Part shown: piece by piece, positions 35,323 through 42,824 of the stretch | How the letters are laid out: each line of letters begins with the position of its first letter | Position numbering within the stretch: position 1 is the first letter of the stretch | NCBI GenBank assembly: GCA_964507645.1 | Contig: CAZDPU010000003.1 | Location: 8,035 to 72,034, forward strand | Direction of reading: 5' to 3' | DNA: 64,000 nucleotides | DNA from: UBA6624 sp964507645 | Lineage (GTDB): Bacteria > UBP7 > UBA6624 | The notes under the pieces: model-generated | Databases searched by the model: none | What the model was told of the DNA's origin: nothing | What the model saw: the letters and a program-made list of their open reading frames with translations, nothing else | Made by a program: the position numbers and the translations under genes

Positions 35323-37673
35323 TTCTTTTTACCTAAGGCTGAGATTATTTTTTCAGGGGTCATGGGTAGGTTTCTCAATCTGACACCAACAGCATCATAA
35401 ATTGCATTTGCAACTGCCGGGAGTATTGGAAGTATCGGCCCCTCTCCCGCTTCTTTTGCCCCAAATGGACCTTCAGGATCTTCAGATTCAACTATAAAAA
35501 CATCTACATCTGGCATCATTGTTGGGGGTATGCATCTGTAGTCCAAGAGGTTGCTGTTTTCAATTCTTCCAGTGCCTCTGTTGTAGTCAAAAGATTCCAT
35601 TAGAGCTTGTCCTAAACCCATATGAATGCATCCTTCAATTTGACCTTCAACAGAAAGTGGGTTAAGTGCTTTTCCACAATCATGTGCTGCCCACACTTTT
35701 TCAACTTTCACTAAACCTGTGTCAGGATCTACTTCTAGTTCACACACGTAAGCATTCATTGAGTAAGAGGGAGAAAGCCCTGCAGCGGCACCTTTATGAG
35801 AGCCTCCCATTGGTGCTCCCTTTTCTGACTCCTTACCCCTCAGTTCATCCACTCTTGGCAAGTCTGGATTTAAATTTGGAGCTTGATAATGCCCTTTTCC
35901 ATGGAGTGCTCCAGAATCATGAAGAGCTTCTCTTATTGCTTCAATTATAGATATCGAATTTTCATTTTTAAAATCAAAAATTTTGTCATTTTCCATAACT
36001 AGGTTTGTTTTTTTTGTTCCCATTATTTTTGAAGCAGCATCTAATATTTGATTTTTTACATCTTGTGCTGCTCTTTTTGCAGCTAAACCAGCCATAAAGG
36101 TTACCCTCGAAGAGTATGAACCTAGATCTATTGGTGCTGTATCTGTATTTCTCGAGTAGATTCGAATTCTCGACATATCACACTTTAGAACCTCTCCCAC
36201 GCATTGTGCCAGCATTGTGTCAGAACCTTGCCCTATTTCTGCAGCTAAGGAGTGAACTGTAACACCTCCATCAAAATCAATTTTTACATGAACAGTTGAT
36301 TGAGGCATTCTTTCCCAGTTTATAGGAAGGGCACTTCCTGATATGTAAAAACCGCAACCTATACCTATCCCTTTGCCATAAGGAAGTTTTTTAAATTTTT
36401 TATCCCAACCTGAAGCATTCTTAACTTTTTCTATACATTCTTTTATTCCGCAAGAGGTTATACGAAAACCATTTGCTGTTATTGAATTTGCTTCATAGGC
36501 ATTTCTTAGACGTATTTCACATGGGTCTATATTTGCCTCTTCAGCAACTTCATCTATTAGTGTCTCTATTGCAAATCTAGAGTTGACAGCGCCATGACCT
36601 CTCATTGCACCAGAAGCCGGTTTATTTGTATAGACTCTTTTTCCAGTGTAATCAAAGTTTTTTATTTTGTATGGTCCGAGACTTAGAACACCATTGTAAT
36701 AAGTTGTTATAACCCCAAAACTCCCCCATGCTCCTCCATCTATGAGAGCATCGATTCCCAGTGATGTAAGCTCTCCATTTTTATTTGCTGAAATCTGCAT
36801 TTCTGTTTTTGTTGGATGCCTTCCATGATTGCTGATGAAAACCTCATCACGATCAAATAATATTTTTACAGGCTTGCCTGTCTTTTTTGATAGTATTGCT
36901 GCTGCCATTTCATGAGGAAAAGGATCGCTTTTCCCTCCAAAACCTCCACCAACATAAGGTCTTATTACTTTTATCTTATGCATTGGCATTTCCATGACTT
37001 CAGAAAGAGATCTGTGAAGATAATGAGGAACTTGAGTTGCACTCCACACAGTTAGTCTTTTGTCTGATCCATAGCTTGCAACAACTCCCATTGGCTCTGT
37101 AAAAGCATGAGTTACCCCATTGAAAGAAAACTTCCCTTTTTTGACTATTGGAGATTCTTTGATAGCTTTTTCAACGTTACCAAAATTTTGATTGACTGTT
37201 TTGAATATATTGCCTTCGTATTTTGACCATGGCTGTATTTTTTGATCAATATTGGTTATAGGTTCTAAAGATTTTTCAGGTTTTAAAATTGCAGGAAGCT
37301 CTTCGTATTCAACATCTATTAAATCAAGGGCTTTTATTGCAGTTTCTTCATCTATTGCTGCCACTGCAGCAACTTGATCACCAATGAATGTTACTTTTTC
37401 AACAGCAAAGGCAGTTTCGTCTTTTGTTATAGGCAAAACACCAAATCTGTTTTGAGAGTCTTTTGACGTTGCTACAGCAAAGACTCCCTTTAGAGCCTTT
37501 GCCTTTGAATAGTTTATTTTTTTAATCTTGGCATGGGCAAAAGGACTTCTCAATATTTTACCAATAAGCTGCCCTGGCAAAATGATATCATCAACATAAA
37601 CTGCCTGGCCTGTGACCTTTGCAGCACCATCAACAAGAGGAGTTCTTTTCCCAACAGTGTGGTTTTTCTTAAT
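35319..37673 (-). CDS. hcrA: molybdenum hydroxylase large subunit (HcrA/XdhA type), probable ATT start
   Basis: Molybdopterin-binding catalytic subunit. Residues about 1-130 form the aldehyde oxidase a/b hammerhead; GGGFGGKSDPFPHE, AMRGHGAVNSRFA and GSYSSRVTF are cofactor-region motifs and the glutamate near the C-terminus lies in GAKEAGEGP. The first canonical start, TTG at 37580, would cut off 31 codons encoding the conserved family N-terminus (VGKRTPLVDGAAKVTGQA). Upstream in frame there is no ATG, GTG or TTG before a stop; ATT at 37673 has AGGA six bases ahead and overlaps the hcrC stop (ATTAA), so I annotate that start. Confidence 0.8.
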   Translation of the reverse strand: MKKNHTVGKRTPLVDGAAKVTGQAVYVDDIILPGQLIGKILRSPFAHAKIKKINYSKAKALKGVFAVATSKDSQNRFGVLPITKDETAFAVEKVTFIGDQVAAVAAIDEETAIKALDLIDVEYEELPAILKPEKSLEPITNIDQKIQPWSKYEGNIFKTVNQNFGNVEKAIKESPIVKKGKFSFNGVTHAFTEPMGVVASYGSDKRLTVWSATQVPHYLHRSLSEVMEMPMHKIKVIRPYVGGGFGGKSDPFPHEMAAAILSKKTGKPVKILFDRDEVFISNHGRHPTKTEMQISANKNGELTSLGIDALIDGGAWGSFGVITTYYNGVLSLGPYKIKNFDYTGKRVYTNKPASGAMRGHGAVNSRFAIETLIDEVAEEANIDPCEIRLRNAYEANSITANGFRITSCGIKECIEKVKNASGWDKKFKKLPYGKGIGIGCGFYISGSALPINWERMPQSTVHVKIDFDGGVTVHSLAAEIGQGSDTMLAQCVGEVLKCDMSRIRIYSRNTDTAPIDLGSYSSRVTFMAGLAAKRAAQDVKNQILDAASKIMGTKKTNLVMENDKIFDFKNENSISIIEAIREALHDSGALHGKGHYQAPNLNPDLPRVDELRGKESEKGAPMGGSHKGAAAGLSPSYSMNAYVCELEVDPDTGLVKVEKVWAAHDCGKALNPLSVEGQIEGCIHMGLGQALMESFDYNRGTGRIENSNLLDYRCIPPTMMPDVDVFIVESEDPEGPFGAKEAGEGPILPILPAVANAIYDAVGVRLRNLPMTPEKIISALGKKK

Positions 37674-38178
37674 CGGAATTCCTCATTTTCTTAGCAGCTT
37701 TCTTTATAGATTTGACAATTTTTATATATCCAGTGCATCTGCACATGTTTCCTGAAATTTCTTGTTTTATTTCTTCATCTGTGGGGTTTTTGTTTTTTTT
37801 CAAGAGAGCGAAGCTTGTCATTATGAATCCAGGAGTGCAAAATCCACATTGGCTACCTCCTTCAGTATGAAAGCATTCTTGTATGGGGTGCATGTTTTCA
37901 TTTTCTTGAAGAGACTCTATGGTTTTGATTTTTTTCCCTATTGCTTGAATTGCGAGTGTTAGACATGATAAAACCGGTTCTCCATCTAGTAAAACTGTAC
38001 AACAGCCACATGTACCCATATCACAACCTCTTTTTGTTCCGGTTAGGTTTAATTTATACCTAATGACATCTAGGAGTAAATCGTTTGGATTTATTGCTAA
38101 TTCATAAATGTTGTCATTTATGTCTAATTTAATAATTTTTTTTGTTAATTTTTTATTTGGAAATGGAATTAATGTCAT
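37669..38178 (-). CDS. hcrC: molybdenum hydroxylase [2Fe-2S] subunit (HcrC/CoxS type)
   Basis: Small iron-sulfur subunit with two [2Fe-2S] clusters. Plant-type ferredoxin cysteines lie in GCDMGTCGCCTVLLDG and a Cys near SCLTLA; the alpha-helical second cluster is in QCGFCTPGFIM and NMCRCTGYIKIV. Strong, ungapped resemblance to CoxS/HcrC; 169 residues. First gene of the hcrCAB-mocA unit, divergent from xdhC across 32 bases. Confidence 0.9.
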   Translation of the reverse strand: MTLIPFPNKKLTKKIIKLDINDNIYELAINPNDLLLDVIRYKLNLTGTKRGCDMGTCGCCTVLLDGEPVLSCLTLAIQAIGKKIKTIESLQENENMHPIQECFHTEGGSQCGFCTPGFIMTSFALLKKNKNPTDEEIKQEISGNMCRCTGYIKIVKSIKKAAKKMRNSD

Positions 38179-38186
38179 AAGATTGA

Positions 38187-38192
38187 ATTTTA
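38187..38192 (-). promoter_or_regulatory. predicted -10 element of hcrCAB-mocA operon
   Basis: TAAAAT on the minus strand, 8 nt before the hcrC ATG at 38178. It lies back to back with the xdhC -10 inside a 32-base divergent gap. Confidence 0.4.
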
Positions 38193-38196
38193 TTAC

Positions 38197-38202
38197 TATT
38201 AT
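38197..38202 (+). promoter_or_regulatory. predicted -10 element of xdhC
   Basis: TATTAT, 8 nt before ATG 38211. With so little room the two divergent -35 regions must lie inside the opposite gene or be absent. Confidence 0.4.
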
Positions 38203-38210
38203 TAAGAAAT

Positions 38211-38999
38211 ATGCATAATTTCAAATTTAGAAAAAGAATAGTCTCTCTTTTGGAAAAAGGGGAGGTTTTTGCTGTTGCAAAACTGATACTGGTTAACGGA
38301 CATGCGCCACAAACTCCAGGAACCTCCATGATAATCAAAAGGAACAAAAGCATTGAGTTCACAATCGGAGGAGGCCCTTTTGAAGCTGAGGTTATCGAAG
38401 ATGCTCTCAGCTTGATTAATTCTGAAAAAGTGATTATCCAAAAGAAGTACAAGCTCAATATTAAAGAATTAGGGATGTATTGTTCAGGAGAGGCAGTTGT
38501 GTTGATTGAAGTTTTGAAACCTCCTCCAAAATTATTTATTTTTGGTGCAGGTCATGTGGGAGGTAAGCTGGCAGTTATTTCCTCACAGCTTGATATTTTT
38601 AATATTTTTTTGATAGATGATAGAAAAGAATTTCTTGACGAAGGTTTGTTTTCTCAATATGAAAATTTGAAACTAATTCACACAGACGAAAAATGGATAA
38701 AGGGCGTTCCGGAGCCCGACAAAGATTCTTTTTTGGTTGTTTTAACGCGATGTCATGGAACAGACAAAAATTTAATAAAAAACTATATTGATAAAAATTA
38801 TGCTTATTTGGGGATGCTTGGAAGCCAAACAAAAGTTAAAAAAATGTGGAAAGAACTTCAGATTGAGGGTGTGGATGAAGAAAACCTAAAAAAAGTTTAT
38901 GCACCAATCGGCTTGAAGATAAGCGCAAAAAACCCCTCAGAGATATCAATTTCAATATTAGGTGAAATTTTAAAAATAAAAACAGCTATCTCAAACTGA
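38211..38999 (+). CDS. xdhC: XdhC-family molybdenum cofactor insertion/sulfuration chaperone
   Basis: Binds molybdenum cofactor and supports its sulfuration and insertion into hydroxylases. N-terminal XdhC/CoxI domain (TPGTSMIIK near residue 41, TIGGGPFEAEV near 53), then a Rossmann-like domain with FIFGAGHVG near 108, IDDRKEF near 136, LTRCHGTD near 174 and YLGMLGS near 196. Its position divergent from hcrCAB, with mocA on the other side, supports a dedicated maturation set. 262 residues; overlaps the convergent permease by 14 nt. Confidence 0.88.
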   Translation: MHNFKFRKRIVSLLEKGEVFAVAKLILVNGHAPQTPGTSMIIKRNKSIEFTIGGGPFEAEVIEDALSLINSEKVIIQKKYKLNIKELGMYCSGEAVVLIEVLKPPPKLFIFGAGHVGGKLAVISSQLDIFNIFLIDDRKEFLDEGLFSQYENLKLIHTDEKWIKGVPEPDKDSFLVVLTRCHGTDKNLIKNYIDKNYAYLGMLGSQTKVKKMWKELQIEGVDEENLKKVYAPIGLKISAKNPSEISISILGEILKIKTAISN

Positions 39000-40644
39000 G
39001 AAGCCTTTTTCTTTCAATAGGGCTAAGGACAAAAAGAATTATGAGCTTCAGAAGATTCAAGCCTATTGCTAATGGAATGAAATAAGCATCACTCTCAGTC
39101 ATTAGTTTATAAGTTGATCCTGATAGTAGCCCTAACCCTACAGCAGGTAAAAATATTGATATCCAAGCTGGATAGTTGTCAGCAGAATCTAGTTTTTTTG
39201 ACAATGGAAGAGCTGGGTTCAGTATGGTATCAAGCTTCACAGAAAGAAGGCAATCCAAAACAAGGGAAACAACCATCATTATTGTGTATTTAACAAGAGC
39301 ACCGTCAGCCCCTACTCCATGAAAAAGAAAATGAACAGTTAAGCCATAAAAGATTGTGATTGGCCCAAGGTAAATAAGCCATGTTAAGAATAATGTACAT
39401 CTATGAATAAAAAGAGGATCTATTGGAAGGGAAAGAAACCTGAGCCCCCCATCACCATGCTTGGCATATCTAAACTGGTGCACAAAGCTTGTGGATCCAA
39501 GTATGCCAATTGCTGGCATTAATGCGGAGAATCCAATCATCAGTCTCCTTCCCCAGGTAACTTGGTTTTCTGGACTTATGATATGAGACATTTCTCCTGG
39601 TCTAAACCATGCTATTAAAAAGGGAATTGCCAATAAAACATATAGTGGAGGTATGTTTTGTTTTAGTCTTTCCTCCCATTGTAAATGCCTGAAAAGCAAA
39701 TGGATAATTGCACCTTTTTTGCCTAAAAATTTTGGCCACAGTCTTGCAATTGCATATTTTTTTATTTTTCTTTTGGCAATTTGCTTACTCAACAAAAAAT
39801 CAAAAGATTTAAGTGTAGGCAGCGTGAAAAGAATTGATACAAGGATTGCAATTCCTGTTGCTTTCACATATTCTGTAAGATATGCTCCATTCATAAACTC
39901 AAACATCATTGAGAACCATGCAGGTGGTAGATACCATATGCTAGATCCAGATGAAAGATTTAAATGTAATGCTAAGGACTGTGTATGCCCTGTGCTTGAC
40001 CAAACAACAAACCAACCTAGTACAGAAACCATGGTTAGGCTTGTTGCCCAGGAAAGATGAGGTCTTAGGAACTTTATCCTCCACAATATTGAATAAAACA
40101 GTATTGTGAAAGATTGTGTAAATGCTGTAAAAAACAGAGAGACCAAAATAAGACCTATAAAAGAAGTTGCTATTCCAAGGATTGACTCAAAATTAAACCC
40201 AGAGCTCAAATAAGGCTTCATTCTTAGGAATATTGTTGATGGGAGATTGAAGAATATTGACCAGATTGTTCCGAATATAAAAAGAACAAAAAGTTTTGCT
40301 TTTGCAAAATCCGAAGGAGATAAAGGAAGAGACCTTAAAAGCAAATTTCCTTGATGGGAAAGAATCAAGTGTCCCATATTCAAGGAGGTGAAGCCCAAGA
40401 GTATAAAAAAAAGCAATGAAAGTGAAACAAAATTTGTAGTTAACAAAGATCCATATTGCCAAAGTACAGAAAAAACATAACCTATAGAAGCAAGGCCAAC
40501 AAGCGGAATTAAGAAACCTATGTTTTCAGCAATTTTAGATTCAAGAATCTTTCCCAAGATGCCACCAATTTTTATAGAAATTCCTCTCCTGAATGAAATC
40601 AATTCCATTCTTAAGAGAGCATTGAATGCTGATCTTTTATTCAA
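38986..40644 (-). CDS. large ABC-2 type permease
   Basis: 552-residue membrane protein with about 12-14 hydrophobic segments in two halves and no recognisable enzymatic domain. It overlaps the upstream ATPase gene by 4 nt (ATGA), so the two form an exporter. It belongs to the large-permease class seen beside NatA/CcmA-type ATPases. Substrate cannot be inferred; neither neighbour (xdhC, DUF2905) is informative. Confidence 0.8.
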   Translation of the reverse strand: MNKRSAFNALLRMELISFRRGISIKIGGILGKILESKIAENIGFLIPLVGLASIGYVFSVLWQYGSLLTTNFVSLSLLFFILLGFTSLNMGHLILSHQGNLLLRSLPLSPSDFAKAKLFVLFIFGTIWSIFFNLPSTIFLRMKPYLSSGFNFESILGIATSFIGLILVSLFFTAFTQSFTILFYSILWRIKFLRPHLSWATSLTMVSVLGWFVVWSSTGHTQSLALHLNLSSGSSIWYLPPAWFSMMFEFMNGAYLTEYVKATGIAILVSILFTLPTLKSFDFLLSKQIAKRKIKKYAIARLWPKFLGKKGAIIHLLFRHLQWEERLKQNIPPLYVLLAIPFLIAWFRPGEMSHIISPENQVTWGRRLMIGFSALMPAIGILGSTSFVHQFRYAKHGDGGLRFLSLPIDPLFIHRCTLFLTWLIYLGPITIFYGLTVHFLFHGVGADGALVKYTIMMVVSLVLDCLLSVKLDTILNPALPLSKKLDSADNYPAWISIFLPAVGLGLLSGSTYKLMTESDAYFIPLAIGLNLLKLIILFVLSPIERKRLLSLR

Positions 40645-41393
40645 AGTCTTTCAATTATTTCTTGAGAAAGATCAAAATAGCTTTTTTCCTGAGCTTCTTT
40701 CCTGAAGAGCTTTTCGAGATTTCCAGGGTTTTCATTAATCTCTTTTTTGTCTAAATTGTGTTTTATTTCTCCATCAATAAGTATTGTGACTTTGTCACAA
40801 ACTCTTTCAACAACCTCAACTATATGACTTGAATATATGATTGTTTTTCCCTGCTTCGAAAAATCTTGAATAAGGTCTCTGAAAACAAGAACAGCATTTA
40901 CATCCATTCCTGATAAAGGTTCATCTAGAAGAAGTATCTCAGGATTATGCAAGACTGAGGAAGATATCATTATTTTTTGTTTCATTCCCCTTGAAAATGA
41001 TGACATTTTTTCATGTATAACATGTCCAAGTTGGAAAAGGTCTAAAAGATCATCGATTTTGCTTTGAACTTCATTTCTTGACATATTGTGGATTTCTCCA
41101 ATTACATGGAGGAATTCGTGAGGTGTCAAGTGTTCATATATCGTTAATTCCTCAGGAACAAAACCAATTAGCCTTCTTGCTTCAATTGGATTTTTATAGG
41201 GATTTAGTCCATTGATTTTTATTTCTCCTGAATCAGGTTTCAGCAACCCTAGAAGTAATTTTATCGTTGTGGATTTTCCAGCACCGTTTGGCCCTAGGTA
41301 TCCGTGAATCATTTTTGGCTTTACCTCTAAAGAGATATTTCTTAATACATTATTGTCTCCATAAGACATGCATACGTTTTTTATTTCTATCAT
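40641..41393 (-). CDS. ABC transporter ATP-binding protein
   Basis: Walker A GPNGAGKST near residue 37, divergent signature FSRGMKQKIM near 133, Walker B ILLLDEPLSGMD near 154 and switch SSHI where the usual His is kept. Typical of ABC-2 exporters. C-terminal tail of about 30 residues is charged. First gene of a two-gene exporter; TACAAT lies 9 nt before its ATG. Confidence 0.9.
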   Translation of the reverse strand: MIEIKNVCMSYGDNNVLRNISLEVKPKMIHGYLGPNGAGKSTTIKLLLGLLKPDSGEIKINGLNPYKNPIEARRLIGFVPEELTIYEHLTPHEFLHVIGEIHNMSRNEVQSKIDDLLDLFQLGHVIHEKMSSFSRGMKQKIMISSSVLHNPEILLLDEPLSGMDVNAVLVFRDLIQDFSKQGKTIIYSSHIVEVVERVCDKVTILIDGEIKHNLDKKEINENPGNLEKLFRKEAQEKSYFDLSQEIIERL

Positions 41394-41402
41394 TATTTTC
41401 TA

Positions 41403-41408
41403 ATTGTA
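41403..41408 (-). promoter_or_regulatory. predicted -10 element of ABC exporter operon
   Basis: TACAAT on the minus strand, 9 nt before ATG 41393, in the 18-base gap after the DUF2905 gene. Confidence 0.35.
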
Positions 41409-41411
41409 AAA

Positions 41412-41636
41412 TTATTTTGTAAAGTTTCCAATGCCAAGTCTATACAAAAATGTGAGGATTAAAGATATAAGTATCATCGATGTTATAGGCATATAAAAAT
41501 TCCAATTTTTATTTTTTAAAAAAATATCTCCTGGAAGTTTGAAAATTTGCAATCCTGCAATTTCAAAAATATAAACTATGAAAGAAAGGAGGATAACAAA
41601 AATTCCTAAAAACAAAATTGCTTTTGAAGCAGTCAT
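41412..41636 (-). CDS. DUF2905-family small membrane protein
   Basis: 74 residues with two membrane helices (about 7-27 and 48-67) separated by the family motif KLPGDIFLKNKNWNFYMPI, matching LPGDI----N--FYFP of DUF2905. Function unknown. In many bacteria DUF2905 lies in the yebC-ruvC-ruvA-ruvB neighbourhood; here it is coupled (ATGA) to a RusA resolvase that follows yebC, with no ruv gene in the window. Confidence 0.8.
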   Translation of the reverse strand: MTASKAILFLGIFVILLSFIVYIFEIAGLQIFKLPGDIFLKNKNWNFYMPITSMILISLILTFLYRLGIGNFTK

Positions 41637-42085
41637 TTTTCAATTTCTTCAAGGAGGGAAACTTCTACCTCTACCCTGGGTGCTTCGCCTTGTGCTGCTA
41701 TTATCTTTTTTACAATCAACTCTGAAACCTGTCCGTCATCATTGTATATAACACCACTTAATCCATCTTTGATTGACTTTCCAACATTGTCAGCATCGGG
41801 TCTTTTTGCATGATGCCTTTCGGGCCTTGGATTTTTTTTCCTGTATTGGCTTTTTGGACATGGGAAAAAGGCGCGAATTGTTAAACGTACTGGTCCACTA
41901 GCCATGCAAAGTTCATTTTCTCCAAATCCAAGTTTTATTTTTTCAATCTTTGCCATGTGGCTAATATCCGCTTTATAAGACCTGCTGCCTTTAGGGTCTA
42001 CAGCTGCAACAAACTTCCCCCTTCTGTAAAATCTTGGCCTGCCTTGCGGTACAGGTTTTCCGGGGACGGTGAATTTTATTATCAT
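41633..42085 (-). CDS. rusA: RusA-family Holliday junction resolvase
   Basis: Endonuclease that cleaves four-way DNA junctions; usually found in prophages. It begins FTVPGKPVPQGRPRF, a RusA hallmark, and carries the catalytic cluster KRPDADNVGKSIKDGL with a later NDDGQV (three Asp and a Lys as in E. coli RusA). About 150 residues. ATG 42085 makes an ATGA overlap with the yebC stop. Base composition stands out: I count 51 G/C in 41971-42070 against 19 of 60 in adjacent yebC sequence (42121-42180), which suggests transfer from another genome. No other phage gene is nearby. Confidence 0.88.
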   Translation of the reverse strand: MIIKFTVPGKPVPQGRPRFYRRGKFVAAVDPKGSRSYKADISHMAKIEKIKLGFGENELCMASGPVRLTIRAFFPCPKSQYRKKNPRPERHHAKRPDADNVGKSIKDGLSGVIYNDDGQVSELIVKKIIAAQGEAPRVEVEVSLLEEIEK

Positions 42086-42822
42086 TGCTGAAGCACATTC
42101 TCGTCTATATTTAAATTTGTCCAAACGCAATTTACGTCTTCAAGATCTTCTAATTGCTCTAATAGCTCAATTATTGAATTTTGTTTTTCTTGATTCTCAA
42201 TTAAGCTTTCTGGATGGAAGATTATTCTTGTCGTTGTTTTTTCATTTGTTCCCTTTTGTAATGCATCACTTGCCTCTGATGTTAAATTAAGAGGAACAGT
42301 AACAATTGTTTCATTCTCAAATGTTTCAACTTCGAGATAATCCTCAATTCCGGAATCGATAAGTATTTCCAATACTTCTTCTTCTTGCATTTTCCTAAAG
42401 ATTTTTACTATACCGCATTTTTTAAAAAGATAAGAAACTGCTCCAGAGCTTGCCAAAGTCCCTCCTTTTTTGTTTAGAGCTGTTCGAACTTCTGCTGCTG
42501 CTCTGTTTTTATTATCGGTCATTATTTCTATAAGTATTCCAATTCCGCCAGGGGCATAAGCTTCGTAGATTATTTTTTCAAATGAATTTGAATCAGAATT
42601 TTGAGCAGCTTTTATGGATGATTTTATTTTTTCTTTTGGAAAATTTAATTCTTTTGCTCTTTCGACAGCAGATCTTAAAGAGAAATTGAAATTAGGATCT
42701 GATCCTCCTTCTTTTACAGCAACCATTATCTCTCTTGAAACTTTTGCGAAAGCTTTACCTCTTTTTGCATCTACTGCAGCTTTTCTATGTTGTATATTTG
42801 CCCATTTACTATGTCCTGCCAT
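42082..42822 (-). CDS. yebC: YebC/PmpR-family protein (TACO1-like)
   Basis: Begins MAGHSKWANIQHRKAAVDAKRGK-like (first 15 residues MAGHSKWANIQHRKA), the invariant start of the family. Members act as transcriptional regulators or, as shown more recently for some, relieve ribosome stalling at proline stretches. 246 residues, three-domain layout normal, with APGGIGILIE near 90 and GTLASSGAVSYLF near 127. It is coupled to rusA and DUF2905. CATAAT lies 8 nt before its ATG, inside the mlaD end. Confidence 0.93.
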   Translation of the reverse strand: MAGHSKWANIQHRKAAVDAKRGKAFAKVSREIMVAVKEGGSDPNFNFSLRSAVERAKELNFPKEKIKSSIKAAQNSDSNSFEKIIYEAYAPGGIGILIEIMTDNKNRAAAEVRTALNKKGGTLASSGAVSYLFKKCGIVKIFRKMQEEEVLEILIDSGIEDYLEVETFENETIVTVPLNLTSEASDALQKGTNEKTTTRIIFHPESLIENQEKQNSIIELLEQLEDLEDVNCVWTNLNIDENVLQQ

Positions 42823-42824
42823 AA

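Noticed and set aside
35319..37580. Truncated molybdenum subunit (pseudogene) starting at TTG 37580
   Set aside because: The missing N-terminal codons are intact just upstream in the same frame; only a canonical start is lacking, and ATT 37673 with AGGA ahead explains it better.
41633..42085. Prophage remnant
   Set aside because: RusA is phage-typical and GC-rich, but no integrase, capsid, terminase or lysis gene is nearby and it is translationally coupled to yebC, so a single-gene acquisition fits better.
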